Assembly (NCBI GenBank): GCA_015863185.1
Contig: JACBXP010000006.1
Coordinates: 62,001-126,000 of the forward strand
DNA from: Aerococcaceae bacterium DSM 111020
GTDB taxonomy: Bacteria; Bacillota; Bacilli; Lactobacillales; Aerococcaceae
Length of the DNA: 64,000 nt
Direction: 5' to 3'
Positions within the stretch are counted from its first letter, which is position 1; every line of letters begins with the position of its first letter. Positions 35,572-44,105 of this stretch are shown here, piece by piece. The notes under the pieces are model-generated. The model worked only from the letters and a program-made list of their open reading frames with translations. It was not told the origin of the DNA and did no database searches. Both the position numbers and the translations under genes were made by a program.

Positions 35572-36114
35572 TTAGTCTGCTTTCTTTACTTGATAAAAGT
35601 CCAGTTCAGCAATAGTTTCGCGACCGAACATTTCAAGAACAACTTTTAATTTCTGTTGGTCATTATGAATTTCTTCTATGACACCATCCATCCCAGAAAA
35701 TGCTCCGTCAATAATTTCAACATGTTCTCCAACTGAAGCGTTTAATTCAACGGTGCCGCGATCTAATTGTTTGGCACCTAAAATCTGTGCCACTTCCTCA
35801 TCGAGTAATGGAGCAGGCTTACTTCCTGCACCATGTGATCCAACAAAACCAGTGACACCTGGTGTATTTCGCACAATAAACCATGCTTCATCTGACATAA
35901 TCATTTCAACTAATACATATCCTGGGAACGTCTTTTCTACTTTCGTCTTAGCAACTCCGTCATGCATTTCCGTAACTTCTTCTTCAGGAACTTCTACTCG
36001 GAAAATGTTTTCTTCCATTTCCATACTTTCTTTTCTTAGATCAATATTTTCTTTTACTTTGTTTTCATAACCAGAGTATGTATGCAATACATACCATTCT
36101 TTTCGCTCGTCCAT
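35572..36114 (-). CDS. nusG: Transcription termination/antitermination factor NusG
   Basis: NusG binds RNA polymerase and affects pausing, termination and coupling. The 180 residues include the NGN domain (WYVLHTYSGYENKVKENI at the start, FPGYVLVEM, VRNTPGVTGFVG) and the C-terminal KOW domain (GEHVEIIDGAFSGMDGVI). A terminator lies between secE and nusG, so nusG may have its own transcript. Confidence 0.97.
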   Translation of the reverse strand: MDERKEWYVLHTYSGYENKVKENIDLRKESMEMEENIFRVEVPEEEVTEMHDGVAKTKVEKTFPGYVLVEMIMSDEAWFIVRNTPGVTGFVGSHGAGSKPAPLLDEEVAQILGAKQLDRGTVELNASVGEHVEIIDGAFSGMDGVIEEIHNDQQKLKVVLEMFGRETIAELDFYQVKKAD

Positions 36115-36163
36115 TAGTTCGTCCTTTCTTATATTTCTGATTTATTCTGTCATATATAAAAAA

Positions 36164-36185
36164 CCTACCACTTTTTTCGGGTAGG
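36164..36185 (-). terminator. Terminator between secE and nusG
   Basis: CCTACC pairs with GGTAGG around a 10-base loop and is followed on the minus strand by TTTTTT. It lies about 50 bases upstream of nusG. Confidence 0.7.
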
Positions 36186-36237
36186 CAACATAAATATTAT
36201 ACCATGACTCAGCTAGTTTAGCTAGATAATCTCAAGA

Positions 36238-36411
36238 TTACAGGTTTACTAGCCAGTTTATCAACCATCCAAAGCTATAATCTGTAATAGTAAAGTATAA
36301 AGCGAAGAAAATGATCATAAAGATGACAATCCAAGTAAATCGCGTAGTTTCGCGAGCACTAGGCCATGTTACTTTACGCATTTCTTGACCAACTTCTTTA
36401 AAATAATTCAT
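36238..36411 (-). CDS. secE: Preprotein translocase subunit SecE
   Basis: A 57-residue single-span SecE. It starts MNYFKEVGQEMRKVTWPSAR, containing the amphipathic helix and the conserved KVTWPS hinge, followed by one transmembrane helix (WIVIFMIIFFALYF) and a short tail. It is a subunit of the SecYEG channel. It sits in the classical rpmG-secE-nusG order. It lies 26 bases downstream of rpmG. Confidence 0.95.
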   Translation of the reverse strand: MNYFKEVGQEMRKVTWPSARETTRFTWIVIFMIIFFALYFTITDYSFGWLINWLVNL

Positions 36412-36437
36412 AAAATAATATCCTCCAATACGAATAT

Positions 36438-36593
36438 TTACATTGTTTCTTTGTGTAAAGTATGTTTATTGCAATATTTACAAAACTTTTTAATTTCTAA
36501 GCGCGTTGACTGTCCAGTCTGTGTAGGTTTCATTGAATAATTACGTTGGCCACAGACTGTACAGGCTAAAGCGCCTTTGCGTTGTTTAGCCAC
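36438..36593 (-). CDS. rpmG: 50S ribosomal protein L33
   Basis: A 51-residue L33 starting with GTG at 36593 after AGGAGG. Two CxxC pairs (CTVC and CKYC) show that it is the zinc-binding (C+) form. The signature [21 protein letters not shown] is of the usual type. Its position before secE matches the Bacillus-type block. Confidence 0.95.
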   Translation of the reverse strand: MAKQRKGALACTVCGQRNYSMKPTQTGQSTRLEIKKFCKYCNKHTLHKETM

Positions 36594-36691
36594 AGGTAGC
36601 CCTCCTCGTTCATTTCATGCTTCTTTATAATATAGAAGATTCTTTAATAATGTCAAGTGCTGATTCTTCAGTAAGCCATTTAGGAAGATGG

Positions 36692-37588
36692 TTACATTTC
36701 ATAATGACCTATCGCATCTCCTGCTCTAACCTGGCCTATTTTGCTGAGTTCAAATTGTATTAAATCTGCATGATTACTCCATGCCGTAATCACGGTAGTG
36801 AGTCGTCCAGATTGCTCTACTTTAGCCAAATCCATGGTACCAAGTGCATCCCCTAATTGAATCGTTTGTCCTTCTTGAACATTTAATTGAAAAGCGTCCC
36901 CTTCCATATCCACTGTATTTATACCTAAATGAATTAATACTTCACTTCCATTAGGCGTTAAAATCGTTACAGCATGTTCTGTTTCAAAAACAGTAACAAT
37001 GGTACCACTAATTGGCGAGACAATAATACCATTGTCTGGCTTAACACCAAAACCATCACCCAACATTAATTCACTGAATATATCATCTTCTACTTCAGTA
37101 ATAGGAATGACGAGACCATCCACAGGTGAAACAAACGTTTCTATTTTAGTTTGTGATGGTGGTTTCGTTTCTAATTCATTTTTTTCTACATCAATGTATG
37201 GTGGGATCTTATGATTGAGATTCACAACTGTTTGAATTTCATTTCTTAACATTTCTGCTTTCGCACCAAAGAGTATTTGAACACACTGATTTTCGATGGT
37301 GATTTTTTGAGCACCATTACTTTGCCATAACTCTTCAGATGATACATGTTTGACATCACTCACTTCAATGATAAGACACATTCGTTCCGCATCAATAGAA
37401 TTAATATTTTCAATTCCTCCTAATAAATGAATGATATTATAAACTTGTTGCCCCGCTTCAATATTATCTAAATTTTCAGATGACTGAGAATCAATAGCTT
37501 TAGCTGAAGCGAAACTTAAAAGCTTCAATGTCATATATACACTTTTTTCAAATAAATCATTGATTATAGTCTTTTTACTTCGCTTCAT
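36692..37588 (-). CDS. Cytoplasmic PTS IIB-IIA protein with degenerate IIB
   Basis: A 298-residue soluble protein with a glucose-family IIB-like domain (about 51-120) and a IIA-Glc domain (about 150-298), but no IIC membrane part. IIA keeps both key His residues, His205 (ETEHAVTI) and His220 (VLIHLGINTV), at the 15-residue spacing of IIA-Glc. In IIB the phosphorylated Cys of the DACxTR motif is replaced: the sequence reads IDAERM, with Glu68. IIA may still accept phosphate from HPr, but IIB cannot pass it on by the usual route, so a regulatory role is likely. It is inserted between sigH and rpmG. Confidence 0.85.
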   Translation of the reverse strand: MKRSKKTIINDLFEKSVYMTLKLLSFASAKAIDSQSSENLDNIEAGQQVYNIIHLLGGIENINSIDAERMCLIIEVSDVKHVSSEELWQSNGAQKITIENQCVQILFGAKAEMLRNEIQTVVNLNHKIPPYIDVEKNELETKPPSQTKIETFVSPVDGLVIPITEVEDDIFSELMLGDGFGVKPDNGIIVSPISGTIVTVFETEHAVTILTPNGSEVLIHLGINTVDMEGDAFQLNVQEGQTIQLGDALGTMDLAKVEQSGRLTTVITAWSNHADLIQFELSKIGQVRAGDAIGHYEM

Positions 37589-37690
37589 CTTTTAATCTCC
37601 ATTCTTTATTAGTCACTTTCATTATACGCTATAATAATAGGAACAACTAATAAAATCATTTTACTTCTTTGTTACACAGAATGTAAAAAG

Positions 37691-37725
37691 CCTATTCACT
37701 TACAATATTTTTATAAGTGAATAGG
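37691..37725 (-). terminator. Terminator after sigH
   Basis: CCTATTCACTTA pairs perfectly with TAAGTGAATAGG, followed on the minus strand by CTTTTT. Confidence 0.85.
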
Positions 37726-37733
37726 TTGATGAT

Positions 37734-38366
37734 TTATTTTTTATAAAGACTGGAATTGAATACAGCTTTATCAAATTTTATTCGACATTTTCTTGATAAA
37801 TAACGAGTTTGAGCTAACGACAAATTAATTTTTTCAGCAATTTCAGGTAAACTATGGCCCGTTACTTTTAAATAAACAAATTGCTCTTCTTCTTCATCTA
37901 AGCGACTGATATAATCATCAAATATTTCTCTAGCTAAAGAATAATCTTCACCCGATATAGTATCTGATTTAAGCGTGTCTGCAACATTTAGCGTACTATC
38001 TTTATTTTTTGATAGATCTGCTTCCAGTGATATGTCTTTCCAACTTTCACCTGAACCACGTTTGGCCGCTAAATGGCGCTTAATATTACGTTGAATGTGG
38101 TGCTTCATAACCATCCGATAATATCCAATAAAATATGCTTTAAATTGAATGTCATATTTTTCTACAGCTTTATACAACGCTATAATTGCTTCTTGATATA
38201 AATCATCTTTATCTATATATGGTTGACGATATTTTTTGATAGTACTAAACACAAGTGGTTGAACTCTTTTTACTAAGTAACTGAATAACTCTTCATCAAA
38301 TTCCGCTTGTAATTGTAAGACAATCGTTTCTAATGTTGTCTCTTTATTCATCAAATGTTTCATCAT
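37734..38366 (-). CDS. sigH: Sigma-70 family sigma factor (SigH-like)
   Basis: A 210-residue alternative sigma factor. The region-2 core is visible (VFSTIKKYRQPYIDKDDLYQEAIIALYKAVEKYD), and region 4 contains the helix-turn-helix HSLPEIAEKINLSLAQTRYLSRKCRIKF. Its place after rae1 and before rpmG-secE-nusG is that of Bacillus sigH, which is the basis for the name. In non-sporulating relatives homologues act on competence genes; that role here is not shown by sequence. Confidence 0.85.
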   Translation of the reverse strand: MMKHLMNKETTLETIVLQLQAEFDEELFSYLVKRVQPLVFSTIKKYRQPYIDKDDLYQEAIIALYKAVEKYDIQFKAYFIGYYRMVMKHHIQRNIKRHLAAKRGSGESWKDISLEADLSKNKDSTLNVADTLKSDTISGEDYSLAREIFDDYISRLDEEEEQFVYLKVTGHSLPEIAEKINLSLAQTRYLSRKCRIKFDKAVFNSSLYKK

Positions 38367-38403
38367 ATACTCTGTACTCCAAATTTATTAAGGATGTCAG
38401 ATA

Positions 38404-38931
38404 TTAGTCTTGATCAATATGATGGCGCAAAAAGTCTAAATATTCAAGATCCTCTATTTTCCATAGACTGTGTCTTCTTTGGATCGTACTATAATAATCT
38501 TGCACATCGTTATTAATTTGTTTTTTTGTATGATCAATGTCAATTCTTAATTCTTTCGCTGATTTACGTAACGCTCCATGTTGGAAAACCATCCATTGTT
38601 CAGCTGCATCGCTTGTTGCAACGACCACGCGTGTTAATGGATTGATATATTCTTTTACTCGTCGTTCAATATAACTATCAGCGGTTTCTCCTTCACTGGT
38701 GAAAACAACCTGGATATCAAATGCATCAAAGGATTGTGTGATCCCTGGCACAAATTGTGCATCGAAAACAACAATGATCTGAATATCATTGTATTTTCTA
38801 TAATTAGAAAGCTCAAATAATAATAAATCTCTGGCGGATTGGATATCATTTTCTTTTTTAAGTCGGTTCAATTCTGGCCATGCCCCAATAATATTATAGC
38901 CATCTACAATCAAAATTTCTTGTCTTCTCAT
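38404..38931 (-). CDS. rae1: NYN-domain ribosome-associated endoribonuclease Rae1
   Basis: A 175-residue YacP/Rae1-type NYN-domain nuclease, which in Bacillus cleaves mRNA in the ribosomal A site. The opening ILIVDGYNIIGAWPELNRLK holds the first catalytic Asp, then VVFDAQFVPGITQ and VVATSDAAEQ carry further acidic residues; SAKELRIDI is a family motif. It lies between rlmB and sigH as expected. Confidence 0.92.
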   Translation of the reverse strand: MRRQEILIVDGYNIIGAWPELNRLKKENDIQSARDLLLFELSNYRKYNDIQIIVVFDAQFVPGITQSFDAFDIQVVFTSEGETADSYIERRVKEYINPLTRVVVATSDAAEQWMVFQHGALRKSAKELRIDIDHTKKQINNDVQDYYSTIQRRHSLWKIEDLEYLDFLRHHIDQD

Positions 38932-38940
38932 CAGATCACA

Positions 38941-39693
38941 TTATTTCTTCATCCGATGTCGGGCTACTTCATAAGCCAATACTGCCGTTGCAACGCTTGC
39001 ATTAAGACTCTGCACATGACCTACCATGGGAATGGTCACAATTCCATCCGCATTTTTTAATAAATTATCAGAGACTCCCTGCCCCTCATTACCTATGATA
39101 AGAGCAATCGGTCCTTTACTATTCCAATCTCGCATATCTTCGCCATTCATCGCCGTCGCAAAAACCCATAGCCCTTTTTCTTTTAGTTGACTTATTGTCT
39201 GTGACAGATTGGTCACTCGAACAATAGGAACATGCTCAATCGCTCCGGTTGAAGTTTTTGCAACAACATTTGTAAGTCCTACAGCACGACGTTTAGGTAT
39301 AATAATACCATGTACACCTGTTGCATCAGCTGTGCGGATAATTGATCCTAAATTATGTGGATCTTCTATTCCATCTAGAATTAAAAAGAAAGGATCTTCT
39401 TCACGTTGCTTCGCCAAAGCAAAGCAATCACTTAATGATTGATAAGGGATAGGGGGCACTGATACAGCAACGCCTTGATGATTACCATTATTTGTGAGCG
39501 CATCTATTTTTTCTTTCGGAACTTCTGATATGACAATATTACGTTTTTTCACCATATCTAATATATCTTTTATTCTGTCTCTTTTCAAGCCGTTTTGCAC
39601 ATAAAATTTATTGACATCATTATCATTCATTAAAAGCTCCAAAACAGCATGTTTACCATAAATTATTTCTGAATTATCATTCTTCTGAGACAT
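38941..39693 (-). CDS. rlmB: 23S rRNA (guanosine-2'-O-)-methyltransferase RlmB
   Basis: A SpoU/TrmH-family methyltransferase of 250 residues. The ATG at 39693 follows GGAGGGGAAT; an in-frame start six codons earlier overlaps mrnC. The N-terminal substrate-binding domain begins IIYGKHAVLELL. The knot domain has LDGIEDPHNLGSIIRTAD, LIIGNEGQGVS and PMVGHVQSLNASVATAVL. The 5' end is adjacent to mrnC. Confidence 0.95.
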   Translation of the reverse strand: MSQKNDNSEIIYGKHAVLELLMNDNDVNKFYVQNGLKRDRIKDILDMVKKRNIVISEVPKEKIDALTNNGNHQGVAVSVPPIPYQSLSDCFALAKQREEDPFFLILDGIEDPHNLGSIIRTADATGVHGIIIPKRRAVGLTNVVAKTSTGAIEHVPIVRVTNLSQTISQLKEKGLWVFATAMNGEDMRDWNSKGPIALIIGNEGQGVSDNLLKNADGIVTIPMVGHVQSLNASVATAVLAYEVARHRMKK

Positions 39694-39694
39694 T

Positions 39695-40099
39695 TTATTC
39701 CCCTCCTTCAATAAATTTTATACTGGATTGGATTAATTCATCTAGACGGTCCTGTTGCCCTCCAATATAAAGCCATCCTAACAACGCTTCAAAGCCCGTA
39801 GCTTGGCGATAATCTTGAATACTAGCATTTTTAGCTTTTGTATTTGCTTTATGATTACGTCCCCGTTTGTAAATTGTAATTTCTTCTGGCGTAAGAAAAT
39901 TATCTTGATGTAACCAATGCTTCATAATTCGTGCTTGCCCTTTGGCACCCACAAATTTTACCGCAGCTTTATGGAGTTGGTTAGGATGCGTTAAGCCCGT
40001 TGTTATAATGTAATATCTTATTGCTTGTTCATAAACCGCATCACCTAAATAAGCTAGCGCTGCACCATTTAATTGCTGATATTTTTTTATTTGATTCAA
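39695..40099 (-). CDS. mrnC: Mini-ribonuclease III
   Basis: A 134-residue catalytic RNase III domain without a dsRNA-binding domain, used in 23S rRNA maturation. The motif ALAYLGDAVYEQAIR holds the catalytic acids. Central conserved pieces are KFVGAKGQARIM and YKRGRNHKANTKAKNASIQDYRQATGFEALLGWLY. The start is a TTG at 40099, three bases after the cysS stop codon. Confidence 0.93.
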   Translation of the reverse strand: MNQIKKYQQLNGAALAYLGDAVYEQAIRYYIITTGLTHPNQLHKAAVKFVGAKGQARIMKHWLHQDNFLTPEEITIYKRGRNHKANTKAKNASIQDYRQATGFEALLGWLYIGGQQDRLDELIQSSIKFIEGGE

Positions 40100-40102
40100 T
40101 TA

Positions 40103-41521
40103 CTATTCCACTCTTTTCCAAGTCGTACCTTGAGGAGTATCATCAAGCAATATACCTGACTCTCTTAAATGGTCGCGAATTTCGTCTGCTCGTTGAAAGT
40201 CACGATTGCTTCTTGCTTGATTTCTCTCTTCAATGAGTGCTTCTATATCTGTATCTATCTCTTCATCTAGTCCAAAAATTAAACCAAAAATATCCAGCCA
40301 ATTTACTAATTTATCTTGCAAAAGATTCAATGTAGTTTGGCTCACATTTTCTTGTTCTAATTGATGATTAATGTATTTTATTAATTCAAATATAACGGTC
40401 ATCCCATTTGCTGCATTAAAATCATCATCCATTGCATCTTGAAAACGAGCTTCATAGTCACTTAATAGCGACGATATTTCTGTATCTTCAATTGTTTGTG
40501 AAGATGTTTTTTTAATACGTATCTTAAGTCGACGTAATACTTCTTTGATTTTTTGAATATTTGTTTTTGCATTATTCAATGCATCAACATCATAGCGTAG
40601 CGGTCGACGATAATGGACTGTTCCTAGTAAATAACGAACGACCATTGGATCTGTTTCTTTCAATAGATCTCTTAATAGTATAAAGTTGCCAAGTGATTTA
40701 CTCATCTTTTCTCCGTCACCACCAAAAGTGACAAAGCCATTATGCATCCAGTAATTTGCGAATACTTCATGACTATGTCCTTCTGATTGAGCAATTTCAT
40801 TTTCATGGTGTGGGAATGCTAAATCTTGTCCTCCACCATGAATATCTAAATTATTTCCAAGATATTTCATTGACATAACCGAGCACTCAATATGCCATCC
40901 AGGTCTCCCTTTACCCCAAGGTGAGTCCCAAGATATTTCACCATCTTTAGCTGTTTTCCATAGTGCAAAATCAATCGGATTCTCTTTACGTGCTAACTCC
41001 TCTTCATCAAGGCGTTGGCTTGCTCCTTCTCTTAATTCTTCAATTGATTGACCCGATAATTCACCGTATTTATCAAATGCTGCAGTTCTAAAATAAACAT
41101 CCCCTTCGGAAACGTATGCATAATCTTGTTCAATTAATGATTGAACAAAATCAATAATTTCCTGAATATGATCAATCACCCGAGGATGGGTAGTCGCTTT
41201 CTTGACATTAATTTGTGACGTATCTTCGTGAAAAGCAGCAATATACTTATCTGCTACCTCTTTGGTTGTTAGATTTTCTTCTTGTGCTGCTTTAATAATT
41301 TTGTCATCCACATCTGTAAAATTGGACACATAATTCACTTGATAGCCGCGATATTCTAAATAACGACGAATCGTATCAAATGCTACCGTACTGCGTGCAT
41401 TACCAATATGGATATAATTATAAACTGTAGGTCCACAAACATACATTTTCACTTTACCCTCTTCAATCGGAATGAATGGTTCTTTTTTGCGAGTTAAAGA
41501 ATTATAAATTTCAATGGTCAT
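40103..41521 (-). CDS. cysS: Cysteinyl-tRNA synthetase
   Basis: A class I aminoacyl-tRNA synthetase, 472 residues. HIGN (residue 37 region) and KMSKSLGNFI are the signature motifs; zinc ligands lie in YVCGPTVYNY, HIECSVMS and HHENE. The C-terminal anticodon domain ends VE. No T-box is visible upstream, and the usual cysE neighbour is absent. Instead an accessory stretch begins upstream of its start. Confidence 0.97.
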   Translation of the reverse strand: MTIEIYNSLTRKKEPFIPIEEGKVKMYVCGPTVYNYIHIGNARSTVAFDTIRRYLEYRGYQVNYVSNFTDVDDKIIKAAQEENLTTKEVADKYIAAFHEDTSQINVKKATTHPRVIDHIQEIIDFVQSLIEQDYAYVSEGDVYFRTAAFDKYGELSGQSIEELREGASQRLDEEELARKENPIDFALWKTAKDGEISWDSPWGKGRPGWHIECSVMSMKYLGNNLDIHGGGQDLAFPHHENEIAQSEGHSHEVFANYWMHNGFVTFGGDGEKMSKSLGNFILLRDLLKETDPMVVRYLLGTVHYRRPLRYDVDALNNAKTNIQKIKEVLRRLKIRIKKTSSQTIEDTEISSLLSDYEARFQDAMDDDFNAANGMTVIFELIKYINHQLEQENVSQTTLNLLQDKLVNWLDIFGLIFGLDEEIDTDIEALIEERNQARSNRDFQRADEIRDHLRESGILLDDTPQGTTWKRVE

Positions 41522-41715
41522 GATTAACTCCTATCTCTTATTATTTACTTTTCATAAATCACTAATCTTAATTATGATAACATGCTTTCAATCGTTATTA
41601 AATTAATAAATTCTTCACGAATACGATGATACTTTACTCGAGGACTTATAAGGTCTGATAGGATTGACGACAAATATTTGATATAATTGACTATCATATT
41701 ATGAGGAGGATGATT

Positions 41716-42414
41716 ATGGAGTTATTACCATTAATTGGAATTATTATTATTGTTATTGGCTTTATTTTAAAATTAGATACCATATCTACGGTTGTTGTAG
41801 CAGGTTTAGTTACGGCTCTAGCAGCTGGTATTTCTTTTATAGATTTTTTAGAAATTATAGGAGAGTCTTTTGTTAATAATCGAATTGTATCATTATTTTT
41901 CATTACACTACCGATGATTGGGATTGCAGAATCTTATGGCTTAAGACAACAATCTGTCAAAGTTATTCAATCTATTCAAGGATTAACGATGGGACTATTT
42001 TACAGCCTGTATTTATTTATACGTCTTATCTCTGGTTTCTTTTCAATTCGTCTAGGTGGACATCCACAATTTGTACGTCCCATTATTCATCCAATGGGCG
42101 AAGCTGCCATTAAAACTGAAATTGCTGGGGCTGAAGCGGAAACTTATGACTTACCAGAAGTTGAAGATGATAAAGTAAAAGCTTTGGCTGCTGCAAATGA
42201 TAATTTTGGAAACTTTTTTGGACAAAATACCTTTTTAGGGGCATCAGGAGTATTACTCATCGTGGGTGTTTTGAAGGAACAAAATTATATAGTTGAACCA
42301 ATTGAGATTGCGAAAGCTTCAATACCCATTGCCATTATAATGTTTATTATTGGAGCCATTTATAATTATCTTGTATCAAAATCCATTGTTAGACGCCAAA
42401 AAAAGGAGGAGTAA
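41716..42414 (+). CDS. DUF969 family membrane protein
   Basis: A 232-residue protein with several hydrophobic segments. The ATG at 41716 follows GAGGAGG; the in-frame ATG at 41701 overlaps that site. The DUF969/DUF979 pair is often encoded together with pyrrolidone carboxyl peptidase, and probably forms a two-part permease for 5-oxoproline or a related compound. Here it is followed by its partner 4 bases later. The region SGFFSIRLGGHPQFVRPIIHPM is characteristic. Confidence 0.85.
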   Translation: MELLPLIGIIIIVIGFILKLDTISTVVVAGLVTALAAGISFIDFLEIIGESFVNNRIVSLFFITLPMIGIAESYGLRQQSVKVIQSIQGLTMGLFYSLYLFIRLISGFFSIRLGGHPQFVRPIIHPMGEAAIKTEIAGAEAETYDLPEVEDDKVKALAAANDNFGNFFGQNTFLGASGVLLIVGVLKEQNYIVEPIEIAKASIPIAIIMFIIGAIYNYLVSKSIVRRQKKEE

Positions 42415-42418
42415 TAGT

Positions 42419-43366
42419 ATGTTAGCTACTTGGGACAAAGTATTGGCCGACTTGTTACCTATAATTCTCAATATCACTTATTTAATCATTGGACTGCAAA
42501 TGTTTCATGCCGCCATTCGTTCATTCATTGATCAAGAAAATCCTTCACGAATGGGAACCGGCCTTTTTTGGTTAATCCTAGCCGTGTTATTTGCATTAGG
42601 ACAGTATTTACCTTCTGTGATATCAGGAATTCTCGTCGTCATATTAGCGATTCTAACTTTATTCAAGCAAGTTAAAGTAGGTGATGTTCAAACAGCAACC
42701 GAAGAACAATCACTCGCACGCTCAGAAAAAATTGGCAATTGGATATTTCTCCCTGTTGCTTTATTAGGTGTTACATCGATCATTATTGCCAATATTTTTC
42801 CAGCATTATCTTCATCGGTAATTGCGTTTGGGGCTATCACAGCTACCATCGCCGTATTCTTAGTGACTAAAAACACGGTTCCAGAACTATTAGATGAAAA
42901 TAATCGTATGATACAACAAGTTTCAACAACAGGTATTTTACCCCAACTACTCGCTGCATTAGGAACAGTATTTACAGCAGCTGGCGTTGGCGATTTAATC
43001 GCGCAACTCATTGCGGGAATTATTCCAGCTGATAACCGTTTCTGGGGTGTTCTTGCATATGTTCTTGGAATGGTTATCTTTACAATGATTATGGGAAATG
43101 CCTTTGCTGCTTTTGCTGTCATTACAGTAGGCATCGGTATTCCATTTGTTATTGCTCAAGGAGCTAATCCTGCTATTGCCTCTGCTCTAGCTATGACAGC
43201 GGGTTTCTGTGGAACTCTAATGACACCAATGGCTGGAAATTTTAACGCCCTGCCTGCTGCATTATTAGAAATGAAGTCTGAATACAGTGTCATTAAACTA
43301 CAAATGCCGATTGCTTTGATTATGGTGGCAGTACATGTCGCCTTAATGTATTTCTTAGCCTTCTAG
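42419..43366 (+). CDS. DUF979 family membrane protein
   Basis: A 315-residue polytopic protein, the usual partner of DUF969. The ATG at 42419 follows AAAAAGGAGGAG; an upstream in-frame extension lies within the DUF969 gene and has no site. About eight to nine hydrophobic segments are visible, with the terminal family region IIMGNAFAAFAVITVGIG and TAGFCGTLMTPMAGNFNALP. It probably forms a complex with the preceding gene product. Confidence 0.85.
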   Translation: MLATWDKVLADLLPIILNITYLIIGLQMFHAAIRSFIDQENPSRMGTGLFWLILAVLFALGQYLPSVISGILVVILAILTLFKQVKVGDVQTATEEQSLARSEKIGNWIFLPVALLGVTSIIIANIFPALSSSVIAFGAITATIAVFLVTKNTVPELLDENNRMIQQVSTTGILPQLLAALGTVFTAAGVGDLIAQLIAGIIPADNRFWGVLAYVLGMVIFTMIMGNAFAAFAVITVGIGIPFVIAQGANPAIASALAMTAGFCGTLMTPMAGNFNALPAALLEMKSEYSVIKLQMPIALIMVAVHVALMYFLAF

Positions 43367-43393
43367 TGTTAAAATAAATTTAGGAGTGATTTT

Positions 43394-44041
43394 ATGAAAA
43401 TTCTTGTAACTGGTTTCGACCCATTTGGTGGCGAACCCATCAATCCCGCAATTGAAGCGGTTAAATTATTACCCGACACAATTGCTGACGCAGAGATTAT
43501 CAAATTAGAAATACCCACTGTTTTTCACAAATCAGCAGAAACAGTTCGTGAAGCAATGAAAAAACATCAGCCCGATGTTGTCCTTAATATTGGACAAGCA
43601 GGGGGACGAACTGGATTAACACCAGAGCGAATAGCCATAAATGAAGATGATGCACGGATTGCAGATAATGAGGGTAATCAACCCATTGATGTCCCTATCC
43701 AAGAAGATGGTGCACCTGCTTATTTCAGTAAATTGCCAATCAAAGCTATGGTTAAAGCAATCCAAGAGGAAGGTTTACCTGCCTCAGTTTCTAATACTGC
43801 AGGAACTTTTGTCTGCAATCACATCATGTATCAGACCCTTTATTTAGTAGATAAGGAGTTTCCGAATACTAAAGCAGGTTTCATGCACATTCCTTTTATG
43901 ATGGAACAAGTCGTTGATAAACCCAACCAAGCCGCAATGTCACTCAATGACATTGCTCGTGGTATCGAAGCAAGTATTAAAGCTATCGTGAAATTCCATA
44001 ATCAGGAAGATATTTCGGTCACTGGTGGTGCCACACATTAA
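43394..44041 (+). CDS. pcp: Pyrrolidone-carboxylate peptidase
   Basis: A cysteine peptidase (C15) of 215 residues that removes N-terminal pyroglutamate. Seen are [19 protein letters not shown], the Glu-bearing [15 protein letters not shown] region, the nucleophile Cys in [16 protein letters not shown], and the catalytic His in GFMHIPF. It is the last gene of the DUF969-DUF979-pcp unit and is followed by a strong terminator. Confidence 0.96.
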   Translation: MKILVTGFDPFGGEPINPAIEAVKLLPDTIADAEIIKLEIPTVFHKSAETVREAMKKHQPDVVLNIGQAGGRTGLTPERIAINEDDARIADNEGNQPIDVPIQEDGAPAYFSKLPIKAMVKAIQEEGLPASVSNTAGTFVCNHIMYQTLYLVDKEFPNTKAGFMHIPFMMEQVVDKPNQAAMSLNDIARGIEASIKAIVKFHNQEDISVTGGATH

Positions 44042-44052
44042 TTTTTTTAAAA

Positions 44053-44090
44053 ATAGCCTTCCATTGAATTAAGTTTCAATGGAAGGCTAT
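44053..44090. terminator. Terminator after pcp
   Basis: ATAGCCTTCCATTGAA pairs with TTTCAATGGAAGGCTAT. It lies between convergent genes and probably works for both. Confidence 0.88.
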
Positions 44091-44105
44091 TTATATAACT
44101 ATCCC

